The position numbers and the translations under genes were made by a program. Source: Streptomyces sp. V3I7 (GTDB taxonomy: Bacteria; Actinomycetota; Actinomycetes; Streptomycetales; Streptomycetaceae). Taken from it: a stretch of 64,000 bases of DNA. The first letter of the stretch is position 1. Each line of letters starts with the position of its first letter. Positions 43,713 to 53,038 of this stretch are shown here, in pieces. Location: positions 744,001-808,000 of the forward strand of contig NZ_JAUSZK010000001.1 in the NCBI RefSeq assembly GCF_030817495.1, read 5' to 3'. The notes under the pieces were generated by a model. The model worked only from the letters and a program-made list of their open reading frames with translations. It ran no database searches and had not been told where the DNA came from.

Positions 43713-44695
43713 GCGGCGGCTCCGTTCTCCAGAGACTCCAGCGACGGTACGACGGCGATCCGGCCGGTGGAGGCGCCGTCGGCGACCCGCTGCACCGCGG
43801 CCGCGGCTCCGGCGAGCGGCACGCGCTCGCTGATCAGCGGCTTGACGGCGCCCCGGGCGGCGAGCTCGGTGAGCTGCTCGTGGCAGTGCTGGATCAGCTC
43901 CGGGTTCTTGGTGCCGTACAGACCCCAGTGCAGGCCGAGGATCGAGTAGTTCTTGACCAGGGCGTGGTTGAGCGCGGGGCTGGGGACGGTCCCGCTCGCG
44001 AAGCCCACGACGACGATCCGGCCCTCGAAGGCGACGGTCTTGGCGGACTGCGTGTAGGCGTCGCCGCCGACCGGGTCGTAGATCACGTCGGCGCCCCGGC
44101 CGCCGGTGGCCTCCTTGACCGCGGCGATGACGTCCTCGTCGCGCCGGTCGATCACCACGTCGCAGCCCAGCTCCCGGGCGACGGCGGCCTTGTCGGGGCC
44201 GCCCACGACGCCGATGACCCGGGCGCCGGCCGCCTTGCCGAGCTGCACGGCCGCGCTGCCGACGCCGCCGGCCGCCGCGTGCACGAGCAGGGTCTCGCCG
44301 GCCTCCAGCCGGGCCCGGCGGTGCAGGCCGAACCAGCCGGTCTGGTAGCCGATGTGCAGCGCGGCGGCCTCGGCGTCGTCCAGGGCCTCGGGCGCGGGCA
44401 GCAGGGCCGCGGCGTCGGCGACGGCGTACTCGGCGAAACCGCCGTACGGCAGCACCGGGTTGGCGATCACCCGGCGGCCGTCCTCGGTCTCGCCGCAGAT
44501 CTCGACGCCCGGGGTGAAGGGCAGCGGCGGCCGCACCTGGTACTGGCCGCGGCACATCAGCGCGTCCGGGAAGTTGACGTTGGCGGCGCGTACCCGCAGC
44601 AGGACCTGGCCCTCGCCGGGCGTGGGCTGCGCTGTCTCCGCCGGCCGCATCACCTCGATCGGTTCGCCGTTCTCGTGCACTTGCCATGCCTGCAT
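43709..44695 (-). CDS. NADPH:quinone oxidoreductase, zinc-independent MDR family
   Basis: The 328-residue product shows ANVNFPDALMCRGQYQVRPP, VHAAAGGVGSAAVQLGKAAG (the GxGxxG-like NADPH loop) and GADVIYDPVGGDAYTQS, as in QOR/enoyl-reductase-like MDR proteins. No zinc-binding cysteine cluster is present. The start ATG at 44695 has GGAGG upstream. It is the first gene of the dehydrogenase operon. Confidence 0.88.
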   Translation of the reverse strand: MQAWQVHENGEPIEVMRPAETAQPTPGEGQVLLRVRAANVNFPDALMCRGQYQVRPPLPFTPGVEICGETEDGRRVIANPVLPYGGFAEYAVADAAALLPAPEALDDAEAAALHIGYQTGWFGLHRRARLEAGETLLVHAAAGGVGSAAVQLGKAAGARVIGVVGGPDKAAVARELGCDVVIDRRDEDVIAAVKEATGGRGADVIYDPVGGDAYTQSAKTVAFEGRIVVVGFASGTVPSPALNHALVKNYSILGLHWGLYGTKNPELIQHCHEQLTELAARGAVKPLISERVPLAGAAAAVQRVADGASTGRIAVVPSLESLENGAAA

Positions 44696-44869
44696 GGGGG
44701 CCTCCACGGGACTGCGTTCGTCTGGCTCGTCCGGCTCGCCTGACCGGGGTCGATCGCATACTAAGCGGTCGCTTGTCATCAGGGAACAGCTCTCCACCGG
44801 AGAACGACAGACCCGCGCACGACCGCCCGACCACTCGCCGTCGGCGGGCCCCCGTTGCACCATGGCTGC

Positions 44870-46411
44870 ATGCTGCTGGCCCGGCTCGCGCAGGTCTCCC
44901 GGGAGGTCGCCGACACGTCGGCCCGCTCCCGCAAGACCGCTCTGCTCGCCGATCTGTTCCGCGAGACGGAGCCGGACGACGTGCCGGTCGTCATCCCGTA
45001 TCTCGCGGGCCGACTGCCCCAGGGGCGGCTCGGCGTCGGCTGGAAGGTGCTCGGCAATCGCGTGCCCCCGGCCGCCGGGCCCACGCTCACCGTCCGCGAG
45101 GTGGACGTCCTGCTGACCGGCCTCGGCAAGGTGTCCGGGCCGGGCTCGCAGGCGGAACGGGCCCGGATCGTCGGTGAGTTGATGGGCGCGGCGACCGAGG
45201 AGGAGCAGCGCTTCCTGCTCGGGCTGATCACCGGCGAGGTGCGCCAGGGCGCCCTGGACGCGGTCGCCGTGGAGGGGCTCGCGCAGGCCACCGGCGCGGT
45301 CGCGGCGGACGTACGGCGGGCCGTGATGCTCGCCGGTTCGCTCCAGACGGTCGCCGAGGCGCTGCTCGCGGACGGCCCCGGGGCGCTGGAGCGCTTCCGG
45401 CTGACCGTCGGCCGTCCGGTCCAGCCGATGCTGGCGCAGTCCGCCGTCTCCGTCGCCGAGGCGGTCGGCAGGCTGGGCGGCTGCGCGGTCGAGGAGAAGC
45501 TGGACGGCATCCGCGTCCAGGTCCACCGCGACGGCGACACGGTACGGATCCACACCCGCACCCTCGACGACATCACCGACCGGCTGCCCGAAGTGGTCGC
45601 GGCAGCGCGGGAGTTGCCCGAGGAACGGTTCATCCTGGACGGCGAGGTGATCTCCCTCGACGCGGACGGGCGGCCCCGCTCCTTCCAGGAGACGGCGGGA
45701 CGTGTCGGCTCGCGCACGGACGTGGCGAAGGCCGCCCGGGAGGTCCCGGTCTCCCCCGTCTTCTTCGACGTCCTCTCCGTGGGCGGCCGTGACCTGCTCG
45801 ACCTGCCGCTGACCGAGCGGCACGCGGAGCTGGCCCGGCTGGTGCCCGAGCCGATGCGGGTGCGCCGGACGGTGGTGGAGCCGGGCCCCGAGGGCGTCAC
45901 CGAGGCGGAGGACTTCCTCGCCGACACCCTGGCGCGCGGGCACGAGGGCGTGATGGTCAAGGGCCTGGACGCCGCCTACAGCGCGGGCCGGCGCGGGGCG
46001 TCCTGGCTGAAGGTCAAGCCCGTCCACACCCTGGACCTGGTGATCCTGGCCGCCGAGTGGGGCCACGGCCGGCGCACCGGCAAGCTCTCCAACCTCCACC
46101 TCGGCGCCCGCGGCCCGGACGGCGGCTTCGTCATGCTCGGCAAGACCTTCAAGGGGATGACCGACACGATGCTCGCCTGGCAGACCGAGCGGCTGCGCGA
46201 GCTGGCCGTCTCCGAGGACGGCCACGTGGTGACCGTACGCCCCGAACTCGTCGTGGAGATCGCCTACGACGGCCTCCAGCGCTCCACCCGCTACCCGGCC
46301 GGCGTCACCCTCCGCTTCGCCCGGGTCCTGCGCTACCGCGAGGACAAGCGGCCGGAGGAGGCGGACACCGTGGAGACCCTGCTCGCCGCCCATCCGGAGG
46401 TGGGGCCGTGA
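44870..46411 (+). CDS. ligB: ATP-dependent DNA ligase, LigB type
   Basis: The 513-residue enzyme seals nicks with ATP. The adenylated lysine is in EEKLDGIRVQVH at about 213. Motif III-like FFDVLSV is near 297, motif IV GHEGVMVKG near 360, and motif V ASWLKVKP near 378. The N-terminal domain is the DNA-binding ligase_A_N domain. The ATG at 44870 was preferred over an earlier TTG. Coupling to a Nudix hydrolase by GTGA overlap suggests nucleotide clean-up or repair. Confidence 0.9.
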   Translation: MLLARLAQVSREVADTSARSRKTALLADLFRETEPDDVPVVIPYLAGRLPQGRLGVGWKVLGNRVPPAAGPTLTVREVDVLLTGLGKVSGPGSQAERARIVGELMGAATEEEQRFLLGLITGEVRQGALDAVAVEGLAQATGAVAADVRRAVMLAGSLQTVAEALLADGPGALERFRLTVGRPVQPMLAQSAVSVAEAVGRLGGCAVEEKLDGIRVQVHRDGDTVRIHTRTLDDITDRLPEVVAAARELPEERFILDGEVISLDADGRPRSFQETAGRVGSRTDVAKAAREVPVSPVFFDVLSVGGRDLLDLPLTERHAELARLVPEPMRVRRTVVEPGPEGVTEAEDFLADTLARGHEGVMVKGLDAAYSAGRRGASWLKVKPVHTLDLVILAAEWGHGRRTGKLSNLHLGARGPDGGFVMLGKTFKGMTDTMLAWQTERLRELAVSEDGHVVTVRPELVVEIAYDGLQRSTRYPAGVTLRFARVLRYREDKRPEEADTVETLLAAHPEVGP

Positions 46412-46872
46412 CGGCAGCCCACAGCGCCGGACTCCTGCTGTTCCGGCACACCGCCAACGGCCTGGAGGTGCTGCTCGGGCACATGGGCGGGCCCTACTTC
46501 GCCAAGAAGGACGCGGGGGCCTGGACCGTCCCCAAGGGCGAGTACGACCCCGGCGAGCCCGCCTGGGACGCCGCCCGGCGCGAGTTCCAGGAGGAGCTCG
46601 GTCTGCCGCCGCCCGACGGGGCGGCCGTACCACTGGGCGAGGTGCGGCAGACCGGTGGCAAGGTCGTCACCGCGTGGGCGATCGAGGCGGATCTCGACCC
46701 GGCGGCCGTCGTCCCCGGCACGTTCTCGATGGAGTGGCCGCCGAGGTCGGGGAAGCTCCAGGAGTTCCCCGAGGTGGACCGGGTGGAGTGGCTCGGCCTC
46801 GACCGCGCGCGGGACGTGATCGTCACGGCGCAGTCCGCGTTTCTCGACCGGCTGGCGGAGCACTCGGGCTGA
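46408..46872 (+). CDS. Nudix hydrolase
   Basis: The 154-residue protein has the Nudix box, from GEYDPGEPAWDAARREFQEE to LG, matching G-x5-E-x7-REUxEExGU with one spacing fit, at about 44-66. It is preceded by WTVPKG. The N-terminal AAHSAGLLLFRH resembles the NTP-pyrophosphohydrolase group. It starts at a GTG overlapping the ligase stop. The substrate (oxidised nucleotides, sugar nucleotides or ApnA) is open. Confidence 0.88.
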   Translation: MTAAHSAGLLLFRHTANGLEVLLGHMGGPYFAKKDAGAWTVPKGEYDPGEPAWDAARREFQEELGLPPPDGAAVPLGEVRQTGGKVVTAWAIEADLDPAAVVPGTFSMEWPPRSGKLQEFPEVDRVEWLGLDRARDVIVTAQSAFLDRLAEHSG

Positions 46873-46948
46873 ACAGGCGCACACGCGTTGCGGAGCCCAC
46901 CCGCGCGCGGCAAGGTCGTTTCACAGCCCGCCCACAGGGAGGTCAGCC

Positions 46949-48334
46949 ATGCCCATCGCCACGGTGAACCCGGCCACCGGCGAGACGGTCGAGACGTTCG
47001 AGGCCATGGACGACGACGAGATCGAGCGCCGGCTCGAACTCGCCGAGGCCACGTTCCGCACGTACCGCACGACGCCGATCGCCGAGCGCGCCCGTCTGAT
47101 GAACCGGGCCGCCGACCTCCTGGACGCCGAGCGCGAGGACGTCGCGCGGGTCATGACCACCGAGATGGGCAAGCCGCTGAAGCAGGCCCGCGCGGAGGCC
47201 GCAAAGTGCGCCAAGGCGATGCGCTGGTACGCCGAGCACGCCGAGGAGCTGCTCGCCGACGAGGTGCCGGCCGCGTCCGACGTGAAGGACTCCGGGGCCT
47301 CGCGGGTCCGGGTGCGCTACCGGCCGCTCGGGCCCGTGCTCGCCGTGATGCCGTGGAACTTCCCGCTGTGGCAGGTGATCCGCTTTGCCGCCCCGGCCCT
47401 GCTGGCGGGCAACGTCGGTCTGCTCAAGCACGCCTCGAACGTCCCGCAGACGGCCCTGTACCTGGAGGACCTGTTCCACCGGGCCGGCTTCCCCGAGGGC
47501 TGCTTCCAGACGCTGCTGATCGGCTCCGGCGCGGTCGACGAGATCCTGCGCGACGAGCGGATCAAGGCGGCCACCCTGACCGGCAGCGAGCCCGCCGGAC
47601 GGGCGGTCGCGGCCACCTCCGGGGAGATGGTGAAGAAGACGGTCCTGGAGCTGGGCGGCAGCGATCCGTTCATCGTGATGCCGTCCGCCGACCTCGACCG
47701 GGCCGCGGAGGTCGCGGTGACCGCGCGGGTGCAGAACAACGGGCAGTCGTGCATCGCCGCCAAGCGGTTCATCGTGCACACGGACGTGTACGACACCTTC
47801 GTCGAGAAGTTCGTCGCGGGCATGAAGGCCCTCACGATGGGCGACCCCATGGACGAGGAGACGGACGTCGGCCCGCTCGCCAGCCAGAGCGGACGGACCG
47901 ACGTGGAGGAGCTCGTCGACGACGCGAAACGCAGCGGCGCCACGGTGCTGGCCGGCGGCGAGCGCCCGGAGGGGCCCGGCTGGTACTACCCGCCGACCGT
48001 CCTCGCCGACGTCGACCGGGACATGCGCATCCACCGCGAGGAGGCCTTCGGCCCGGTGGCCACGCTCTACCGCGCGGCGGATTTGGACGAGGCCGTGCTG
48101 ATCGCCAACGACACCCCGTTCGGGCTGAGTTCGAACGTGTGGACGCGCGACGAGGCCGAGACCGACCGGTTCGTACGGGATCTGGAAGCCGGCGGCGTCT
48201 ACTTCAACGGCATGACCGCGTCCCACCCGGCGTTCCCGTTCGGCGGGGTCAAGCGCTCCGGGTACGGGCGCGAGCTGGCCGGCCAGGGGATGCACGAGTT
48301 CTGCAACATCACCACCGTGTGGCACGGTGCGTGA
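46949..48334 (+). CDS. NAD(P)-dependent aldehyde dehydrogenase, succinate-semialdehyde type
   Basis: The 461-residue enzyme has PWNFPLWQVIRFAAPALLAG near 132, the catalytic Glu in LELGGSDPF near 233, and the catalytic Cys in NNGQSCIAAKRF near 267. SHPAFPFGGVKRSGYGRELA near the C-terminus matches the GabD/succinate-semialdehyde family. GGGAGG lies upstream. It may feed the TCA cycle from 4-aminobutyrate or other semialdehydes; the exact substrate is inferred. Confidence 0.88.
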   Translation: MPIATVNPATGETVETFEAMDDDEIERRLELAEATFRTYRTTPIAERARLMNRAADLLDAEREDVARVMTTEMGKPLKQARAEAAKCAKAMRWYAEHAEELLADEVPAASDVKDSGASRVRVRYRPLGPVLAVMPWNFPLWQVIRFAAPALLAGNVGLLKHASNVPQTALYLEDLFHRAGFPEGCFQTLLIGSGAVDEILRDERIKAATLTGSEPAGRAVAATSGEMVKKTVLELGGSDPFIVMPSADLDRAAEVAVTARVQNNGQSCIAAKRFIVHTDVYDTFVEKFVAGMKALTMGDPMDEETDVGPLASQSGRTDVEELVDDAKRSGATVLAGGERPEGPGWYYPPTVLADVDRDMRIHREEAFGPVATLYRAADLDEAVLIANDTPFGLSSNVWTRDEAETDRFVRDLEAGGVYFNGMTASHPAFPFGGVKRSGYGRELAGQGMHEFCNITTVWHGA

Positions 48335-48359
48335 GGTCTGCGCCGATACGATCCGCGTT

Positions 48360-48593
48360 GTGAACCGCGAAGTGACCCTGCCTCTGATCGTCGACGACCG
48401 CGGTACCTTGCAGGTCGCCGCGGCCGATGTGAGCAAACTGCTCCGCACGGTGGGCGGTCGGTGGCTGCACCTCGTCGAGACGGGCGAGGGACGCCTCGAC
48501 GAGGACACGGTGGCCGCGCTCACCATCGAGCTCGCGAAGCTGGCCGACCGCATCGACGTGGCGTGCATCGCGCACAGCAGCGGGACCCCCTGA
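48360..48593 (+). CDS. DUF6213-like small protein
   Basis: The GTG at 48360 gives a 77-residue protein starting MNREVTLPLIVDDRGTLQVA and containing LLRTVGGRWLHLVETGEGRL and a helical C-terminus (DTVAALTIELAKLADRIDVA). It resembles the Streptomyces DUF6213 family (from memory). It follows the aldehyde dehydrogenase by 25 bases. Function unknown. Confidence 0.65.
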   Translation: MNREVTLPLIVDDRGTLQVAAADVSKLLRTVGGRWLHLVETGEGRLDEDTVAALTIELAKLADRIDVACIAHSSGTP

Positions 48594-48792
48594 TCCATCC
48601 GGTAGGGCCTGAGCCCGTACAACCCGTACGGCCCAAGGGATTCCGCCCTTCAGGGCCCGCTTGGCGCCTCGGCGGCCGTCCCCGGTTCGGAGTAATCCGG
48701 CGCGAGATCGTCGCCCCGTCGGGTGAACCTGGGTGGACCACCCAACGAACGGCGGGCGCGAGCCTGCCGGACGGCGAGAGCAGGGACGGCTG
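48594..48792. other. Intergenic region upstream of the flaviolin operon
   Basis: 199 bases between the small protein and rppA. They should contain the rppA promoter. I see GGGCCTGA/TCAGGGCCC arms (48605-48612 and 48653-48661) that could form a terminator for the preceding gene, but no confident -35/-10 pair. Confidence 0.4.
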
Positions 48793-49857
48793 ATGGCTAC
48801 TTTGTGCAGACCCTCGGTGTCCGTACCGGAGCACGTGATCACGATGGAGGAGACGCTCGAACTCGCGCGTGCCCACCACGCGGACCACCCACAGCTGGCG
48901 CTGGCTCTGCGGCTGATCGAGAACACGGGCGTCCGCACCCGGCACATCGTGCAGCCCATCGAGGAGACCCTGAAGCACCCCGGCTTCGAGGACCGCAACA
49001 AGATGTACGAGGCCGAGGCCAAGGCCCGCGTCCCCGCGGTGATCCAGCGGGCCCTCGACGACGCCGAGCTCATGACCTCCGACATCGATGTCATCATCTA
49101 CGTCTCGTGCACGGGCTTCATGATGCCGTCGCTGACGGCGTGGCTGATCAACGAGATGGACTTCCCGAGCAACACCCGCCAACTCCCCATAGCCCAGCTG
49201 GGCTGTGCGGCCGGCGGCGCGGCCATCAACCGGGCCCACGACTTCTGCACGGCCTACCCGGAGGCCAACGCGCTCATCGTCGCCTGCGAGTTCTGCTCGC
49301 TGTGCTACCAGCCCACCGACCTCGGCGTCGGATCGCTGCTCTCCAACGGTCTGTTCGGGGACGGCATCGCCGCGGCCGTGGTGCGCGGCGAGGGCGGCAC
49401 CGGCGTACGCCTGGAGCGCAACGGGTCGTACCTGATCCCCAAGACCGAGGACTGGATCGCATACGACGTCCGGGCCACCGGTTTCCACTTCCTGCTGGAC
49501 AAGCGGGTACCCACCACCATGGAGCCGCTCGCCCCGGCGCTCCAGGACCTCGCCGGCATGCACGGCTGGGACGCGACCGACCTGGACTTCTACATCATCC
49601 ACGCCGGTGGTCCCCGAATACTCGACGACCTCAGCAAGTTCCTGAAGGTCGAGCCGCACGCGTTCCGGTTCAGCCGGGCCACGCTCACCGAGTACGGCAA
49701 CATCGCCAGCGCCGTCGTCCTGGACGCACTGCGCCGGCTGTTCGACGAGGGCGGGGCCGACGCCGAGGCGCGCGGTCTGCTCGCCGGGTTCGGCCCCGGC
49801 ATCACCGCCGAGATGACCGTGGGCCGTTGGCAGCGGTCGGACCAGGGGATCTCATGA
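48793..49857 (+). CDS. rppA: 1,3,6,8-tetrahydroxynaphthalene synthase (type III PKS)
   Basis: RppA condenses five malonyl-CoA to tetrahydroxynaphthalene, which oxidises to flaviolin. The 354-residue protein has the catalytic Cys138 in LGCAAGG and Cys106 in VSCTGF, matching the numbering known for the S. coelicolor enzyme. The His and Asn of the triad lie in FYIIHAGGP and EYGNIAS. It is the first gene of an operon with a CYP158A-like P450 and a cupin; the gene order matches SCO1206-SCO1208. Confidence 0.95.
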   Translation: MATLCRPSVSVPEHVITMEETLELARAHHADHPQLALALRLIENTGVRTRHIVQPIEETLKHPGFEDRNKMYEAEAKARVPAVIQRALDDAELMTSDIDVIIYVSCTGFMMPSLTAWLINEMDFPSNTRQLPIAQLGCAAGGAAINRAHDFCTAYPEANALIVACEFCSLCYQPTDLGVGSLLSNGLFGDGIAAAVVRGEGGTGVRLERNGSYLIPKTEDWIAYDVRATGFHFLLDKRVPTTMEPLAPALQDLAGMHGWDATDLDFYIIHAGGPRILDDLSKFLKVEPHAFRFSRATLTEYGNIASAVVLDALRRLFDEGGADAEARGLLAGFGPGITAEMTVGRWQRSDQGIS

Positions 49858-51098
49858 TCGACGAGACACTCCCCGAGCCACTGGCCGGCGCCGACACGGA
49901 GGCCGGGACCCTGCCGCCCGTGCGGCAGTGGCCGGCGGCGGATCTGACCGGCACCGACTTCGACCCGGTGCTGACCGAGCTGATGCGCGAGGGCCCGGTC
50001 ACCCGCATCCAACTGCCCAACGGCGAGGGCTGGGCCTGGCTGGTCACCCGGTACGACGATGTCCGGGCGGTGGCCAACGACCCGCGGTTCAGCCGGGAGG
50101 CGGTCATGGAGCAGCCGGTCACCCGGCTCGCCCCGCACTTCATCCCGGCCAAGGGCGCGGTCGGTTTCCTCGACCCGCCCGACCACACCCGGCTGCGCCG
50201 CTCGGTCGCCCCGGCGTTCACCGCGAAGGGCGTGGAGCGCGTCCGCGACAAGGCGCGCGGCATGCTCGACGCCCTGGTGGACGACCTGCTGCGGGCCGGC
50301 CCGCCGGCCGATCTGACCGCGGCCGTCCTCAGCCCGTTCCCGATCGCGGTGATCTGCGAGCTGATGGGCGTCCCGGCCGCCGACCGGCACAGCATGCACA
50401 ACTGGACGCAGCTCATCCTGTCCTCCGCGCACGGCAGGGAGACCAGCGAGAAGGCCAAGGACGAGATGGGCGCCTACTTCACCGAGCTCATCGGGGCGCG
50501 GGAGGGCAGCGAGGCCGAGGACGTCACCTCGCTGCTCGGCGCCGCCGTGGGCCGCCGCGAGGTGACGCTCCAGGAGGCGGTGGGGCTGGCCGTCCTCCTC
50601 CAGATCGGCGGTGAGGCGGTCACCAACAACAGCGGGCAGATGATCCATGTGCTGCTGACCCGGCCCGATCTCGTCCAACGGCTGCGCGCCGAGCCGGAGA
50701 TCAGGCCGAGGGCCATCGACGAGCTGCTGCGCTGGATCCCGCACCGCAACGCGGTCGGCCTGTCCCGGATCGCCCTGGAGGACGTGGAGATCCGGGGCGT
50801 ACGGATCCGGGCGGGCGACCCGGTCTATGTGTCCTACCTGTCGGCCAACCGCGACCCGGAGGTCTTCCCCGACCCGGAGACGATCGACCTCGACCGCAGC
50901 CCCAACGCGCACGTGGCGTTCGGGTTCGGCCCGCACTACTGCCCCGGCGGCATGCTGGCCAGGCTTGAGTCGGAGCTCCTGGTGGAAGCCCTGCTGGACC
51001 GGGTGCCGGGCCTGCGACTGGCGGTGCCGGCCAACGAAGTCCCCTTCAGAAAGGGCGCGTTGATCCGTGGGCCCGAGGCCCTGCCCGTGACGTGGTGA
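49854..51098 (+). CDS. Cytochrome P450, CYP158A type (flaviolin dimerising)
   Basis: The 414-residue P450 has the heme Cys in FGFGPHYCPGGMLAR near 362 and the ExxR motif in IDELLRW. The I-helix reads LLQIGGEAVTNN, so the conserved Thr is replaced, as known for CYP158A2 of S. coelicolor, which uses water-assisted oxygen activation. It probably couples flaviolin into biflaviolin or higher polymers, brown pigments that protect from UV. It overlaps rppA by ATGA. Confidence 0.93.
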   Translation: MIDETLPEPLAGADTEAGTLPPVRQWPAADLTGTDFDPVLTELMREGPVTRIQLPNGEGWAWLVTRYDDVRAVANDPRFSREAVMEQPVTRLAPHFIPAKGAVGFLDPPDHTRLRRSVAPAFTAKGVERVRDKARGMLDALVDDLLRAGPPADLTAAVLSPFPIAVICELMGVPAADRHSMHNWTQLILSSAHGRETSEKAKDEMGAYFTELIGAREGSEAEDVTSLLGAAVGRREVTLQEAVGLAVLLQIGGEAVTNNSGQMIHVLLTRPDLVQRLRAEPEIRPRAIDELLRWIPHRNAVGLSRIALEDVEIRGVRIRAGDPVYVSYLSANRDPEVFPDPETIDLDRSPNAHVAFGFGPHYCPGGMLARLESELLVEALLDRVPGLRLAVPANEVPFRKGALIRGPEALPVTW

Positions 51099-51114
51099 GG
51101 AGCGGTGAGCGACG

Positions 51115-51636
51115 ATGACGACGACCGAGGGGCTGCTCGTACCGCCCGGCCACGGCCGGGTGGTGCAGACGCCCGCCCAGCGTGTGACGTTCAAGGTGAC
51201 GGGCACGCACTCACGGACGGCATCCACCTTCGAGGTGGAGGTCCCGCCCGGCTTCGACGTCGGCGCCCATGTGCACACGCGCAGCGAGGAGTTGTTCTAC
51301 GTGCTCGAAGGCGAGCTGGACGTGCTCGCCTTCGAGCCCCGGATCCGTACCCCCGACAACTGGCAGCGGTGGGAGTCGAGTTCGGGGTCGCGCGTGGTGC
51401 GCGCGACCCCGGGCACGGTCATCGTCGTACCCCCCGGCTGCCCGCACGCCTTCGCCAACCCGACGGACGAGGCGGCCAGGATGTTCTTCCAGGCCTCTCC
51501 CCCGCCCGACCACGAGCGCTACTTCGAGGAACTCCTGGAGATCCTGGGCAACGGGGGCCCGCCGGACCACGAGGCGATCGAGGCGCTGCGCAAGCGGTAC
51601 GACATCGAGCAGTTGACGCCGCTGCGGCACCGGTGA
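51115..51636 (+). CDS. Cupin-domain protein (flaviolin/THN oxygenase-like)
   Basis: The 173-residue single cupin has the metal-binding motif GAHVHTRSEELFYVLEGE (two His and a Glu) and PPGCPHAFAN (the fourth ligand). Relatives in this operon, such as MomA, oxidise tetrahydroxynaphthalene to flaviolin. It follows the P450 by 16 bases and closes the pigment operon. Confidence 0.88.
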   Translation: MTTTEGLLVPPGHGRVVQTPAQRVTFKVTGTHSRTASTFEVEVPPGFDVGAHVHTRSEELFYVLEGELDVLAFEPRIRTPDNWQRWESSSGSRVVRATPGTVIVVPPGCPHAFANPTDEAARMFFQASPPPDHERYFEELLEILGNGGPPDHEAIEALRKRYDIEQLTPLRHR

Positions 51637-51640
51637 GTGC

Positions 51641-52870
51641 CTAGCGGATCGGCATGCCCGCCAGCGTACGGGCGATGACCAGCCGCTGGATCTCGCTCGT
51701 GCCCTCGAAGATGGTGTAGATCGCGCTGTCGCGATGCATCCGCTCCACGGGGTACTCGCGCGTGTAGCCGTTCCCGCCCAGGATCTGGATCGCCTGGGCG
51801 GTCACCTTCTTCGCGGTCTCGCTGGCGAAGAGCTTGGACATCGAGCCCTCGGCCGCGGTGAACGGCTTGCCGTTGACGGCCATCCACGAGGCGCGCCACA
51901 CCAGCAGTCGGGCCGCGTCGATGGAGGTGCGCATGTCGGCGAGCTGGAAGGCGACGCCCTGGTTGTCGATGATCGGGCGGCCGAACTGCTCGCGGCCCCT
52001 GGCGTAGTCGAGGGCGACCTCGTAGGCGGCGCGGGCGGTGCCGACGGCCATGGCGCCCACGGCCGGCCGCGAGGCCTCGAACGTGGCCATCGCCGCGTTC
52101 TTCACTCGCTCACCGCCGCCCGCCTTCGCCCGCTCCCGGGCCCGGGCGAGGCGCTCGTCGAGCTTCTCCTTGCCGCCGAGCAGGCAGGAGCCGGGCACGC
52201 GCACGTCGTCGAGGACGACCTCGGCGGTGTGCGAGGCGCGGATGCCGTGCTTCTTGAACTTCTGGCCCTGGCTGAGGCCCGGGGTGTTCGGCGGGACGAT
52301 GAAGGAGGCGTGGCCCTTGGAGCCCAGCTCCGGGTCGACCGCGGCGACGACGACATGGACGCCCGCGATACCGCCGTTGGTCGCCCAGGTCTTGGTGCCG
52401 TTGAGCACCCACTCGTCCTTGGCCTCGTCGTACACGGCCCGGGTGCGCATGGAGGCCACGTCGGAGCCGGCGTCGGGCTCGGAGGAGCAGAACGCGGCGA
52501 CCTTGACGTCGGTGGCGTCGCCGTACATCTGCGGGATCCAGGTGCCGATCTGCTCCTCGGTGCCGTTGGCGAGGACGCCCACGGCGGCGAGGCCGGTGCC
52601 GACGATGGACAGGGCGATGCCCGCGTCACCCCAGAACAGTTCCTCCATGGCCATCGGTATGCCGAGGCCGGTGGGGTCGAAGTACTGCTGGGCGTAGAAG
52701 TCGAGGGAGTAGATGCCGACCTTGGCGGCCTCCTGGATGACCGGCCAGGGAGTCTCCTCGCGCTCGTCCCATTCGGCGGCCGCGGGGCGGATGACGTCGG
52801 CGGCGAAGCCGTGCAGCCAGTCCCGGACCTCCTTCTGCTCGTCGTTGAGCTCCATGGTGAACTCGGCCAT
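51641..52870 (-). CDS. Acyl-CoA dehydrogenase
   Basis: The 409-residue enzyme has AAFCSSEPDAGSDVASMRTR, WVLNGTKTWATNGG, the FAD/dimer segment ARGREQFGRPIIDNQGVAFQ, and QILGGNGYTREYPVERMHRD with YTIFEGTSEIQRLVIAR, which includes the catalytic Glu. GGAGGGG precedes the ATG at 52870. It is divergent from a TetR regulator, a common arrangement for autoregulated fatty-acid catabolism genes. Confidence 0.92.
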   Translation of the reverse strand: MAEFTMELNDEQKEVRDWLHGFAADVIRPAAAEWDEREETPWPVIQEAAKVGIYSLDFYAQQYFDPTGLGIPMAMEELFWGDAGIALSIVGTGLAAVGVLANGTEEQIGTWIPQMYGDATDVKVAAFCSSEPDAGSDVASMRTRAVYDEAKDEWVLNGTKTWATNGGIAGVHVVVAAVDPELGSKGHASFIVPPNTPGLSQGQKFKKHGIRASHTAEVVLDDVRVPGSCLLGGKEKLDERLARARERAKAGGGERVKNAAMATFEASRPAVGAMAVGTARAAYEVALDYARGREQFGRPIIDNQGVAFQLADMRTSIDAARLLVWRASWMAVNGKPFTAAEGSMSKLFASETAKKVTAQAIQILGGNGYTREYPVERMHRDSAIYTIFEGTSEIQRLVIARTLAGMPIR

Positions 52871-52895
52871 GTCCCCTCCAGCGTGACGCATGCAT

Positions 52896-52910
52896 GTTAC
52901 TAGCGGTAAC
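52896..52910. promoter_or_regulatory. Candidate TetR operator
   Basis: GTTAC (52896-52900) and GTAAC (52906-52910) form an inverted repeat around TAGCG, and a second GTTAC lies 18 bases further on (52919-52923) followed by AGTAG. The cluster is in the 168-base region between the acyl-CoA dehydrogenase and the TetR gene. Confidence 0.55.
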
Positions 52911-53038
52911 GAGAGTCTGTTACTCGCCAGTAGGAAAAGTCAATTCCCGATTCCCGTCGGCATCCCGTTCGATGTCACGGCCCCACTCAGTGTTAGTTTG
53001 CGCAGGCGTCACCGAAACAGCACGGGTGGGGAGAACTC

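Noticed and set aside
43709..46633. A long minus-strand frame running from the quinone oxidoreductase through the ligase gene
   Set aside because: Only its end (43709-44695) is a real gene; the rest is a reverse-strand shadow of ligB.
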